Assembly: GCA_002500665.1 (NCBI GenBank)
Contig: DLRY01000100.1
Location: 59,607 to 123,606, forward strand
Source of the DNA: Opitutia bacterium UBA7876
GTDB lineage: Bacteria > Verrucomicrobiota > Verrucomicrobiia > Opitutales > Seribacteraceae
Reading direction: 5' to 3'
DNA length: 64,000 nucleotides
The notes under the pieces are model-generated. The model was not told the origin of the DNA. It was given only the letters and a program-made list of their open reading frames with translations, and did no database searches. This document shows positions 41,850 to 50,128 of this stretch, piece after piece (position 1 is the first letter of the stretch; the number at the start of each line of letters is the position of its first letter). Both the position numbers and the translations under genes were made by a program.

Positions 41850-42439
41850 ATACGGTCATTCTAGGTTCGGGCAAAGGATCCAATGCGGAAGCGGTTCTGC
41901 GCGCTCAAGCAGGCCAACTTCTCGGAAACGCTAGGATAAAGGCCATTCTCGCCGACGTTCACGATGCAGGGATTCTTCGGATCGCCCAAGAAAATGGCGT
42001 GGAAAACCACAGCCTCGAGGGCGGATCCTTTAAAACGAAACTGGATGAACGAACGGAAGAAATCTGGATTGAAAAAATCCGGCTCCTTGATCCCGAATTG
42101 ATCGTACTAGCCGGTTTCATGAGGGTCCTCAAAAGCCCTTTCCTCGATGCCTTTGGAGGGAGGGTGATCAACCTTCACCCAAGCTTGCTTCCCAGTTTCA
42201 AGGGGCTTGATGCAATTAACCGGGCGTTCGAATACGGCGTCGGAATTACCGGTTGCACGGTTCATTGGGTCAACGAGGAGATTGACGGGGGAAGAATAAT
42301 CGCCCAGTCGCCCGTTCGTATCATGACGGGCGATACCTTGGAGATGGTCGAGCAGAAGGTTCATGCCGTCGAGCATATGCTTCTTCCGGCGGTCATCAGG
42401 GACCTTTCCACCGGAGCCATTCCTTTTCCCGAGACGTGA
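41846..42439 (+). CDS. purN: Phosphoribosylglycinamide formyltransferase
   Basis: Transfers a formyl group from formyl-tetrahydrofolate to GAR in purine synthesis; cytoplasmic, 197 residues. It starts VILGSGKGSNAEAVL, where most PurN have S-G-x-G-S-N, and has VLAGFMRVLKSPF and INLHPSLLPSFKGLDA (catalytic N-x-H-P block with the following aspartate region GCTVHWVNEEIDGG). The ATG overlaps the preceding stop as ATGA, and its own TGA overlaps the GTG start of prmA, so three genes are translationally linked. Confidence 0.96.
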   Translation: MNTVILGSGKGSNAEAVLRAQAGQLLGNARIKAILADVHDAGILRIAQENGVENHSLEGGSFKTKLDERTEEIWIEKIRLLDPELIVLAGFMRVLKSPFLDAFGGRVINLHPSLLPSFKGLDAINRAFEYGVGITGCTVHWVNEEIDGGRIIAQSPVRIMTGDTLEMVEQKVHAVEHMLLPAVIRDLSTGAIPFPET

Positions 42440-43317
42440 TTAAGGCCAGCCTCCCCATCGAAGCGGGCGCGGTCGCCGAGCTTGAGGACGCCCTCTACGA
42501 ATTGGCTCCGAGCAACTGGAGCATGGTGGTAAGCCACCTTGACGGAAAGGGCTTGCTCGAGGGTTTCTTCGACTCAGAAAAGAAAGCCGTAGAGGCGGGA
42601 CGGGAACTGGAATCGCTGCTCGAAGAGCCCTTTGCGGTTCCCTTCGATCTGAAGGAATTGATAGATCGAGACTGGAAGGAAGCCTACAAGCATCACTTTC
42701 ATCCCTGGGCTCATGACAACGTCCACTGGGTGCCAATCTGGGAAAAGGAAAGTTATCTGGTTCCAAAAGATCACCATGCCCTCTACCTGGACCCGGGAAT
42801 GGCTTTCGGAACGGGCAACCATGAAACCACCCGCCTTTGCCTGCAGGCATTGGTTTCGATAGTTGCCGACAGGGCGGACCAAATCGCGGATTGCCTGGAC
42901 GTTGGATGCGGGTCCGGCATCCTCTCCCTGTCGGCCAGTCTTCTTGGCATTAAAACCGTGAAAGGGGTTGATTGCGACCCCGATGCCATCAAGGTATCGA
43001 TCGACAATACCTCCCTTAACTCGATCGAGGGCCAGGTGGACTTCGAGACACTGCCCTTGGAGGATCTTCCTGAAGGTAAGCAATACGACGTAGTCTTGGC
43101 CAACATCCAGGCTGACGTACTCCTGAAAAACTCTGATTTGCTTGTCGGTCAGGTGAGGGACGGAGGAACTCTCGTTCTTTCGGGCATCCTCACCCGTGAA
43201 ATGGAAAAGGTCGAAGCAGATTTTCTGGAACGAATAGACGCTATGGGTCTGAAAGCCTCGCCCAAGAACGAAAGCCTTAACGAGTGGTCTTCCCTTAGGT
43301 TCAACCTAGGCAAATGA
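42436..43317 (+). CDS. prmA: Ribosomal protein L11 methyltransferase
   Basis: A 293-residue PrmA-type methyltransferase. The N-terminal third is the L11-recognition domain (beta-alpha, DWKEAYKHHFHPW near residue 75). The catalytic part holds LDPGMAFGTGNHETTRLCL, the family signature, then motif I CLDVGCGSGILSLSA and VLANIQADVLL (motif IV, N-I/L-x-x). It starts with a GTG overlapping the purN stop (GTGA). It ends the grpE-dnaJ-hldE-like-purN string, with a 51-base gap to the convergent PII-like gene. Confidence 0.95.
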   Translation: MIKASLPIEAGAVAELEDALYELAPSNWSMVVSHLDGKGLLEGFFDSEKKAVEAGRELESLLEEPFAVPFDLKELIDRDWKEAYKHHFHPWAHDNVHWVPIWEKESYLVPKDHHALYLDPGMAFGTGNHETTRLCLQALVSIVADRADQIADCLDVGCGSGILSLSASLLGIKTVKGVDCDPDAIKVSIDNTSLNSIEGQVDFETLPLEDLPEGKQYDVVLANIQADVLLKNSDLLVGQVRDGGTLVLSGILTREMEKVEADFLERIDAMGLKASPKNESLNEWSSLRFNLGK

Positions 43318-43368
43318 GAGAACGACCGCCTGAGACGTAAGCTCGCAACCCTTACTTTAAATCAGGCT

Positions 43369-44481
43369 TTAGCCGCCCAAATAGGTAAGGGCCCTGGGAA
43401 TAGGCAAGGAATAGAAGGCGAAGCGGGAGATATTCAGCTCCGTCAACCTCGACGTCAGTTTTTCCCGGAGGGAGTCGACGCTGTCCGGTCCTACCGAGGT
43501 GTAGACCAGGGCCCACTCCTCGTTCTGGTCATCCGAACCCGAGTCGACCATAACGCCGAAATTCGTGCTTACACCGGGGGCGCCGGCTTCGAGAACTGAA
43601 TCGTAAACGTCCTCGTAGTTATCGCGGGGGACGATGCAATAAAGCCCGACCAGGTTTTGCAAAGGCGTGGTCGTCTTGAGGGACTGGGTCTTGCCTGCAT
43701 CTGCGGCGGTTCTCCATTCCTTCCCGCCCTTCAGGTCGTCCAACGCAGAAATAATCTGCTCCATATTGGCTCCAAGACCTGATGAGGAGACAGTACTGGA
43801 TACGTTGATCAAGCCCGATCGGACGGGGATCGAGTACATGAATCCACGACCAGGTTCGGTAATCTTGCCGGCCCTTGCCATTCCGCCGAAAATATCATCG
43901 GCTTCCGCTTTTTCCACGACGCACCAGACGAACTCCTTCTCGGGGCCTTTGGTCATTCGAAGGAGGGGTATCTTGTCCCTCACTCCCCCACCCTCACCGA
44001 AAGTAATGGTTGGTCCGGGAGCTCCTCCTTGCAGAGCGGCTTGGGCAATGTCGTCGGCAATCCCCTTTTCACAAATGCAGCAGATGGCTTCAAGTTCGCC
44101 CGATCCCACCGGACTGGAATCCCTCTCGTCGTTCGAGTGACTACCGGGAAAGGACTTGGAAAACGATGCATCATTGCAATCGATTGTGAAGACTGCACCA
44201 GAACCGACTCTGTCGAGATGGCCAGCCTTGATTGCGGCTTCCGTAACCTCATCAACCTTATCATTGGAAACAAGTACTTGAAGAAGAAGTTGCTCGGGTG
44301 CGGGGGGAGGGAAAAAACGATTGAGCAAGCCTCCTTCACTCAAAACGGAACCTCTGGCTGTGACCTGAAAAATACCAGTTGCTCCAGCAGAATTGACGGA
44401 CGCACAAACCGGATCCAGCGATTCCTTGGGAAGAATCAGGCTGAGGAGAGAAATTTGATTGCTTTTACTTAAATCACTCAT
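43369..44481 (-). CDS. Protein with three PII-like domains
   Basis: A soluble protein of 370 residues made of three related segments (about 11-103, 130-225 and 277-368) separated by polar linkers. Each has a strand beginning like a PII protein, a helix ending in an A-G-A or G-G-A-P turn (NSAGATGIFQV, LQGGAPGPTITFG, LEAGAPGVSTNFG) and a second strand-helix pair ending in a hydrophobic strand. These resemble the ferredoxin-like fold of GlnB/PII proteins, with the variable loop shortened. One base separates its start from the stop of the DUF1538 gene, so it is probably a regulator of that membrane protein. Classical uridylylation Tyr51 is not evident. The ligand is unknown. Confidence 0.7.
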   Translation of the reverse strand: MSDLSKSNQISLLSLILPKESLDPVCASVNSAGATGIFQVTARGSVLSEGGLLNRFFPPPAPEQLLLQVLVSNDKVDEVTEAAIKAGHLDRVGSGAVFTIDCNDASFSKSFPGSHSNDERDSSPVGSGELEAICCICEKGIADDIAQAALQGGAPGPTITFGEGGGVRDKIPLLRMTKGPEKEFVWCVVEKAEADDIFGGMARAGKITEPGRGFMYSIPVRSGLINVSSTVSSSGLGANMEQIISALDDLKGGKEWRTAADAGKTQSLKTTTPLQNLVGLYCIVPRDNYEDVYDSVLEAGAPGVSTNFGVMVDSGSDDQNEEWALVYTSVGPDSVDSLREKLTSRLTELNISRFAFYSLPIPRALTYLGG

Positions 44482-44482
44482 C

Positions 44483-46711
44483 TTATGATGCCTCCACTAC
44501 GGTTGGGGGTGATTCCTCTTCTTCGGGTTTCGGCTTTTTCCTGACAAGCAGACCGACGGTCAGAACGGTAATGATCGGGCCAACGGATGCCAGAGAAAGA
44601 ACGCCGAATCCATCAATGACCCCAGGAACATTCATTCCTATGCCCAAACCCATAGCAAGAACCAAGGGAACGGTAATAGGACCGGTAGTAACGCCCGCAC
44701 TGTCCCATCCGAAATTAACGAAATCCTCACTTGATACAAAGGTAAGGATTAGAAGGGCAAGATAGGGTGGAATCAGGAGGTACCAAAGATCCAGATTGAA
44801 GGCTATTTTGGCAACGCCGGTACCGATACCGCAGGCTACCCCAATGGCAACGGCCTGCATAAGAAGGCTTTTCTTGAACGCCCCGACGGTTATCTTCTCT
44901 ACAGTAGCACCCAAGGCATTCAGAGCAGGTTCGGCCAGAGTGGCGCCATAGCCCAAAATAAAGGCGAAAATAATGGCAATGAACTTTCCGCTTTCCCCGG
45001 CGATCAGAGGTTCTTGGATCCCACTAAGGTATTGCCAGGGTTTCGTTGGGGTAAAGGAGGTAACAATATTAGTCCCCAACTGATCACCCATCGGGGTCAA
45101 CCCAATCGCTATCCCGAGTCCGAAAAAGGTCATTCCAGCAACAGCACAAATAATTCCTATGATCAATTCATCGAGATGCTTGGGTTTTTGCCTCAAACCG
45201 AAGATGAGAAGTCCAAGGAGAATGAGCGAGAGAGGTGCAATCGCCCAGACCGCACCCTCCAAGGCACCCCTGTTAGGCACTGGAAAAAAGGCATCTTTAA
45301 GCGAGTCGGCAGTAGTAAAATAGCTCGAGAACTTGACCGCCAAATCTTGCCCTACAGTTCGATTCGGTTCACCTTTTTCATCTTTCGGCAACAACCAAGA
45401 CTTGGAAGGCGGTTCAGGGGTAGCATCGGCAACCTTGACGATGGTGAAAGAACTTGGGCCGGCATCGCCCGTGAAGGCAATCCCACCTGCGGTTGTCGAC
45501 CAACTCGCATTGTCATCCGTGTTCATGAACTTGATCTTATGGTTTGCGGGCAAGGTTCCCTGCTCCCGAAACGCCGATAATTCCTCCTGATCAAAATCTT
45601 CTTCCTGTACCGAAGTGGAACTCGGTTGGCTTTTCTCGATAAGGTTGATGTAAGCCTTCAGTACATCGGTGCCGCGAGACTTTTCGTCTACAACTGGACC
45701 TTCCTTGTCGTGAATGGAAGCCAAAACAGAAGCATGGGAGGAATTGCTTTCAAAAAAGGCATCAAAAGCCTTCTCTAACTTGGCTTTGTCGGCGGTTTTT
45801 CTGTTTTTAATGATATAGTCGGCGGTTACCTTGTCACCATCATCATTACCTTGCTTGAAGTTAGCAGCCCCATAGTAGTCGTCAGAAGTAAAGAGCTGAA
45901 AACTAAGAGTGAGGACGGCCAGAATGGGAAAAAGGGATGCCAAGGTAACTACGCCGAAACCAGTGTTGCTGGACCCTCCCGTAGCGACGATTCTGCAAAC
46001 CCCAATCCCCAAAGCCAGAACCAGAGGAACGGTCACAGGACCAGTGGTTACGGCACCACAGTCCCATGCCAACCCCAGCACCGGACTGAGGGTGCCACTG
46101 GGTTCGAACTGAAAATAAAGAGTGATGGCGGACAATGTCAGCACGCCAACGTAGATAAAGGGTTTGAGCGACCAACTTTTGTAGAATCGCAAGACTCCGA
46201 GCATAACCGCTATACCGACGCCAATTCCCACATACAGAACCAAGGAACTTGAATATGGATTGAGCAATGTATAAAGCAGTGGAGCTTGATCTGGCCTAAC
46301 TGCAGCACCTGCCTGCTGGAGGACGGCAATGGCGGGCTCGGCAAAGGTTGCGAAAACACCCAAGACAAACCCAAAAGCCAAACTCATGGGCAGACAAGGA
46401 ATACCAAAGACTTTTTTCCTTGGCAGAGTCGAGCCCAAGACTTCTCCGAGCGGCATCAGCCCCAACCGAAGACCTTCCATGAAAAAGGCCAAGCCAACGA
46501 TGACGATGACGATCCCAACGCCAATCATTGCGGCATATACGACTGGCAGGCCGAGCACAAGCAACTGAAATAAAATCATGTATGCGAGTACGAACCAAAC
46601 GCATTGAATTTGCTCCACAATCTTATCCTTAGAGAAAGAAAGAAGAATACTCAGCTTTTGGCTAAAGGAAAGTTGGAGCTTCGTGTGATCGGATGATTGT
46701 TCCGGACTCAT
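44483..46711 (-). CDS. Double DUF1538 membrane protein
   Basis: A 742-residue inner-membrane protein made of two DUF1538 halves. The first (about 30-285) and the second (about 480-725) each contain an A-T-x-A-E-P-A block (ATFAEPAIAVL; ATLAEPALNAL) and a near-identical W-D-x-x-x-V-T-T-G-P block (VTTGPVTVPLVLALGIGV; VTTGPITVPLVLAMGLGIG). Between them lies a soluble segment of about 200 residues (285-480). The duplicated conserved helices and unwound-looking TTGP and AEP segments suggest a transporter with pseudo-twofold symmetry. Activity is not established for DUF1538. The three-domain PII-like gene follows after one base. Confidence 0.88.
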   Translation of the reverse strand: MSPEQSSDHTKLQLSFSQKLSILLSFSKDKIVEQIQCVWFVLAYMILFQLLVLGLPVVYAAMIGVGIVIVIVGLAFFMEGLRLGLMPLGEVLGSTLPRKKVFGIPCLPMSLAFGFVLGVFATFAEPAIAVLQQAGAAVRPDQAPLLYTLLNPYSSSLVLYVGIGVGIAVMLGVLRFYKSWSLKPFIYVGVLTLSAITLYFQFEPSGTLSPVLGLAWDCGAVTTGPVTVPLVLALGIGVCRIVATGGSSNTGFGVVTLASLFPILAVLTLSFQLFTSDDYYGAANFKQGNDDGDKVTADYIIKNRKTADKAKLEKAFDAFFESNSSHASVLASIHDKEGPVVDEKSRGTDVLKAYINLIEKSQPSSTSVQEEDFDQEELSAFREQGTLPANHKIKFMNTDDNASWSTTAGGIAFTGDAGPSSFTIVKVADATPEPPSKSWLLPKDEKGEPNRTVGQDLAVKFSSYFTTADSLKDAFFPVPNRGALEGAVWAIAPLSLILLGLLIFGLRQKPKHLDELIIGIICAVAGMTFFGLGIAIGLTPMGDQLGTNIVTSFTPTKPWQYLSGIQEPLIAGESGKFIAIIFAFILGYGATLAEPALNALGATVEKITVGAFKKSLLMQAVAIGVACGIGTGVAKIAFNLDLWYLLIPPYLALLILTFVSSEDFVNFGWDSAGVTTGPITVPLVLAMGLGIGMNVPGVIDGFGVLSLASVGPIITVLTVGLLVRKKPKPEEEESPPTVVEAS

Positions 46712-46793
46712 AATGGCGTGACGGGGGTTTATCTAGTTTTGAAAGACTTACGGCAATTGAAGGGGCTTGGCAATTCCAATAAAATGCCTATGT

Positions 46794-48074
46794 TCAAAGG
46801 CTCCAAGTGGCATTTGCCAAGGTGAGAGAGAGCTTGTTCGCACCCGTCTTCAATTGAACGGGAACACTCCAGGTAACCCCCACCTTACCCAGGGATGCCG
46901 TCCCAATCACGTAAAACTTGCCGGGAGGAAGCCCCTCCAGCGAAGCGGCGCCGTTGATATCGGTCCTTATCCGCTGTCCTTGGCCGTCTTCCACCAATTT
47001 CATGAGGAGCGACCTCACGGTCTTCTGAACGTTCGGGAAAAGAAAGGAATTCTTTCTCGCTCGGGCCCAGAGCTCGGCATAGGAATCGATTCCGGAGAAG
47101 TCCGCTAGGTTGATCCCCCCCTTTCTCAAGACGGTCTCGACGTCAGAGTTGACTACGAAGAACTCGGTGTAGAAGGCTTCCTTGTTCTTGCCGTTGAGGG
47201 CAGTTACCACCGCGTCGAACTGTAGGCTGCAGCCAGTTCCAAGCAAGGGCGCCTTGTTGATAAGGTCGTCAAGACCAGGCTCCTTGGTTCCTGAGCCCGT
47301 AGGCTCCGCAGGCTTGCTCGGATCGAAACCGGAGATAAGGTCGGTCAAGGAGGAAGGATTGGAACCGGTAAGCTTTTTGGATGGGTTCAGTTCAAGAACG
47401 CTTATTCGCTCCTCGAGGGAATCGATCCTCATCCGCAAATCCTCGTTTTCAATGGACTTGATGCGGAGACTTCCCCGAAGGTTCTTGTTCTCGGAGCGAA
47501 GGCCCTGCAACTTGAAGTTCGAGGATCCATCACCGGTTAGCTCGGGTACGGAAAGGTCAAGGCCCCTGCCCTTAAGCCGGTTTACTTCGGCAATCAGCTG
47601 CTTGTTTAGGGTGGAGAGAGTCGCTATCTCCTGGTCCTTGCGGTTGTTGATCCTTTCCAACTTGTCGTGAGATTCCTGCAGAGAACGGGTATTTTCCTCA
47701 AGTGCGGAAAGGGCCTTCTCGGTTTCCGCGTCCTCCAGCGGATCGGACTTCAGCGGTTCCTTGCCGCCCGCGTCAGGATCGTCAACGACAATCGGAGCAT
47801 CGGGAAGGGTGATTGCCGGAGCAATCTTCTCAATAGGTTGGTCGACACGGAGGGGGGGGGTGCCCCCGCCCAAGAATTCCTCCAAGCCCTGCTTAACGCC
47901 CGCTTCGGTGTCGTTGAAAATGGCTGAAATCTCATTGGATCCCTCGCTTCCTTGGCCTTGCGATTCATCATCCGAATGAGACGCATCACGTTCGTTCGAC
48001 CCACAACCAAAAAAAAGAAATGCGGCTAACAAGGGTAAGATTGTCGGACTGGACTTGAGGTATCGGAGATTCAT
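46794..48074 (-). CDS. Lipoprotein with coiled coil, unknown function
   Basis: A 426-residue putative lipoprotein. From the ATG at 48074 it starts MNLRYLKSSPTILPLLAAFLF and has a lipobox LFFGC, followed by Ser/Asp-rich residues. An acidic linker leads to a coiled coil (about 130-250, KALSALEENTRSLQESHDKL and on). The C-terminal 150 residues are globular: a GCSLQFDAVVTAL strand region and a beta domain ending GKFYVIGTASLGKVG that looks like a carboxypeptidase-regulatory or transthyretin-type fold. The frame is open to 48137 but that part would break the signal. It is divergent from the repeat-rod gene across 107 bases. A plus-strand run of nine G lies near codon 73. Confidence 0.75.
   Translation of the reverse strand: MNLRYLKSSPTILPLLAAFLFFGCGSNERDASHSDDESQGQGSEGSNEISAIFNDTEAGVKQGLEEFLGGGTPPLRVDQPIEKIAPAITLPDAPIVVDDPDAGGKEPLKSDPLEDAETEKALSALEENTRSLQESHDKLERINNRKDQEIATLSTLNKQLIAEVNRLKGRGLDLSVPELTGDGSSNFKLQGLRSENKNLRGSLRIKSIENEDLRMRIDSLEERISVLELNPSKKLTGSNPSSLTDLISGFDPSKPAEPTGSGTKEPGLDDLINKAPLLGTGCSLQFDAVVTALNGKNKEAFYTEFFVVNSDVETVLRKGGINLADFSGIDSYAELWARARKNSFLFPNVQKTVRSLLMKLVEDGQGQRIRTDINGAASLEGLPPGKFYVIGTASLGKVGVTWSVPVQLKTGANKLSLTLANATWSL
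47852..47860. repeat. Homopolymer tract of nine G in a lipoprotein gene
   Basis: A run of nine G on the plus strand (nine C in the coding sense) lies near codon 73 of the coiled-coil lipoprotein gene, in the acidic linker before the coiled coil. A one-base slip would remove the coiled coil and the C-terminal domain. Confidence 0.95.
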
Positions 48075-48181
48075 GCGAAGGAAAAAACAAAAAATTTGTA
48101 GTGAGTAAGCTTGGCAAGCACAATCCTCAAACTCCAAATCTTGTTATTTACATTGCCGCATCTAAAGGATAGATTTTTTCA

Positions 48182-50128
48182 ATGTCTCAACTATCCCCAG
48201 AGGAGGCTGAAATCCTGTTGCAAGAGAATCGTTTTCTGAAACAAACCATTCTTGCACTTAGGGATGAGTTAACCAACAAAGCTCAGGAACAAGATGAAAT
48301 TCGCCAGAAAAGCCTGGCAGTTCTAGATCGCGAAAACACCTCTCTCAAGGAGACGCTGGTCGAACTCAGAAGCGAGTTGGAGGAAAGCCTTGCTCGCGCA
48401 GATGACGAGGTGCAGAAATCCAACCAGATACATCTCAGTGAGCAAAAGCAGCTTAAGGAATTGGTGGCCAGCTTAAGGAGCGGTCTGGAGGAGGCTAAGG
48501 AAAAAGCCCGCCACGAATCCCAGAATGCCCTCTCCGAAGCCAACAGGGAAAACCTGGAACTGAAGAAAAACATAACCGAGCTCCGGGTTGAGATCGACGG
48601 GATGGGAATTGATAAGGATGAAGCCGTGCAAAAGGCAAAAAGCGAGTTGAATATGGAACTGGAGCAACTTCGCGCGTCTTCCCAAAGCCTCAGGCTCAAG
48701 CTTGACGCGGTCGGCGCCGAGCATGAGGACGATCTGCAGAAGGCCCGTTCCGCTTCCAGGGCGGAAGTGGATTCACTCAGGAAAAGCATCGAGGCGCTGA
48801 GGGAAGAGCTTGATGACGCCCGAAATCGTCAGGCCGAAGCGGTGCAGAAGGCTGTTTCGAGATCTTCCGCCGAGATCACCTCCCTAAAGGCTACCCTCTT
48901 TCTTTCGCGGGAAAAGCTCGAACGGATGAAGGCGGACAAGCAAGACGCTACGCAAAAACTCTCAAGCACCCATGCCTCTGAGTTAAAATCCCTCAAGGAG
49001 ACCATCGGTTCCCTGAGGGAGGAACTCGATTTGGCTGCCGCAAAGGAGGCGGATGCCGTACAGTCGGCCATTAACAAGTCGAACGATGAAATCCGTCAAC
49101 TCAAGGAGGCCCTTTCCTTCAGCAGGGAGAACGTCGAGCGGATGAAGGCGAGGGAGGAAGAGCGCGTCCAGCGGGCAAGAGCTACCTCCGCCAAGGAAAT
49201 CCAGTCCCTTAAATCAACCATTGCTGAGCTCAGGAATGAACTTGATAAGGCCGAGATCGACAAGGAAAACAGCATTCGTGACGCCTATTCCTCCGCCCAC
49301 GCCGAAAACAACCAGTTAAAGGTTTCCCTCCAAGGACTTAGGGATCAACTGGAACAATCCCAGAACCGGCAGGAGGACCGCATCCAGAAAACGGCGTCCA
49401 GAGCCGAGGCGGAAAAGAAATCCCTTCGCGACACCATTGAGCACTTGAGAAACGAGTTGGAGGAAGCCCAGCACCAGGAATCCGCCAGCGTCCAACGGAT
49501 GGAAGCCCTAGCGGCTGCCGAGATCAAGTCTCTCAAGCAAACCCTTGCCTCGACCCGTGAGAAAATGGATCAAATCCTAGCCGAGAAAGCCTCCATGGCT
49601 CAACTGGCGTTGTCCCAGAAAGAATCCGAGATCCGCTCTCTCAAGCAAAACGTCTCGGAAATGAGGGAGGAAATCGACCGCAAGAACCTCGAGGCGGAAG
49701 AAGCCGTTCAGAAAGCCCTTGCGACTTCCTCAAAGGAAAACCAGCAACTGCGCAACTCTGTCTCCATCATGCGAGCCCAACTGGATGAGGGGAAGAACCG
49801 CCAGGAGGATGCCGTGCAAAGGGCGGTCAATGATGCAGCCTCGGAAATTCGTACTCTCCGTGAAAACGTGGCCATGCTCAGGTCTAAACTGGAGGAGGAG
49901 GAAATCCTTAGGGAAGACGCCGTTCAGTCAGCGGTGGCGTCCCACCTGAATGAGATCAACCACTTCAAGAGAATGGTTAACGCCCTGAGAGAGGAAATCG
50001 ACCAGGAAGGCCATTTGCACAAGGAGAGCATCCAGAAAGAACAACAATTGAAAACAATGGAGTTCAAGGAATTACAGGAAACCATCATCGAGCTCCGCTC
50101 TGAACTGGAAAAGACCCATGGAAGATAA
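48182..50128 (+). CDS. Coiled-coil rod of eighteen 36-residue repeats
   Basis: I know no named family for this. The 648 residues are exactly 18 x 36: after Met-Ser, units begin every 36 residues with no insertion or deletion, and only the last is two residues short. Typical unit starts are EAVQKAVSRS, DAVQSAINKS and DAVQRAVNDA. Conserved positions are Gln4, Glu13, hydrophobic 14, Leu17, Lys/Arg18, hydrophobic 21 and 24, Arg25 and Leu/Ile28. The hydrophobic spacing reads as two heptads and two hendecads, so the stripe should run almost straight along the helix. There is no signal peptide, membrane segment, cysteine or ATPase head. The cyclase gene starts 11 bases before its stop, so the two products are made together. 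A structural or scaffolding role is inferred. Confidence 0.85.
   Translation: MSQLSPEEAEILLQENRFLKQTILALRDELTNKAQEQDEIRQKSLAVLDRENTSLKETLVELRSELEESLARADDEVQKSNQIHLSEQKQLKELVASLRSGLEEAKEKARHESQNALSEANRENLELKKNITELRVEIDGMGIDKDEAVQKAKSELNMELEQLRASSQSLRLKLDAVGAEHEDDLQKARSASRAEVDSLRKSIEALREELDDARNRQAEAVQKAVSRSSAEITSLKATLFLSREKLERMKADKQDATQKLSSTHASELKSLKETIGSLREELDLAAAKEADAVQSAINKSNDEIRQLKEALSFSRENVERMKAREEERVQRARATSAKEIQSLKSTIAELRNELDKAEIDKENSIRDAYSSAHAENNQLKVSLQGLRDQLEQSQNRQEDRIQKTASRAEAEKKSLRDTIEHLRNELEEAQHQESASVQRMEALAAAEIKSLKQTLASTREKMDQILAEKASMAQLALSQKESEIRSLKQNVSEMREEIDRKNLEAEEAVQKALATSSKENQQLRNSVSIMRAQLDEGKNRQEDAVQRAVNDAASEIRTLRENVAMLRSKLEEEEILREDAVQSAVASHLNEINHFKRMVNALREEIDQEGHLHKESIQKEQQLKTMEFKELQETIIELRSELEKTHGR
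48188..50125 (+). repeat. Tandem 108-base coding repeats, 18 units
   Basis: The coding sequence repeats every 108 bases. The match is clear at protein level but diverged at DNA level, so the repeats are old and under selection rather than fresh duplications or an assembly error. Each unit begins with an acidic residue and ends with a charged pair, and the conserved L-K/R and L-R positions recur in every one. Confidence 0.85.

Noticed and set aside
43328..43367. GCCTGA / TCAGGC inverted repeat between prmA and the PII-like gene
   Set aside because: Six-base arms with a 28-base loop; too weak to call a terminator.
48182..50128. Reading the rod as an SMC, myosin or TPR/PPR protein
   Set aside because: There is no ATPase head or hinge, and the 36-residue unit lacks the helix-turn-helix pattern of TPR (34) or PPR (35) repeats.
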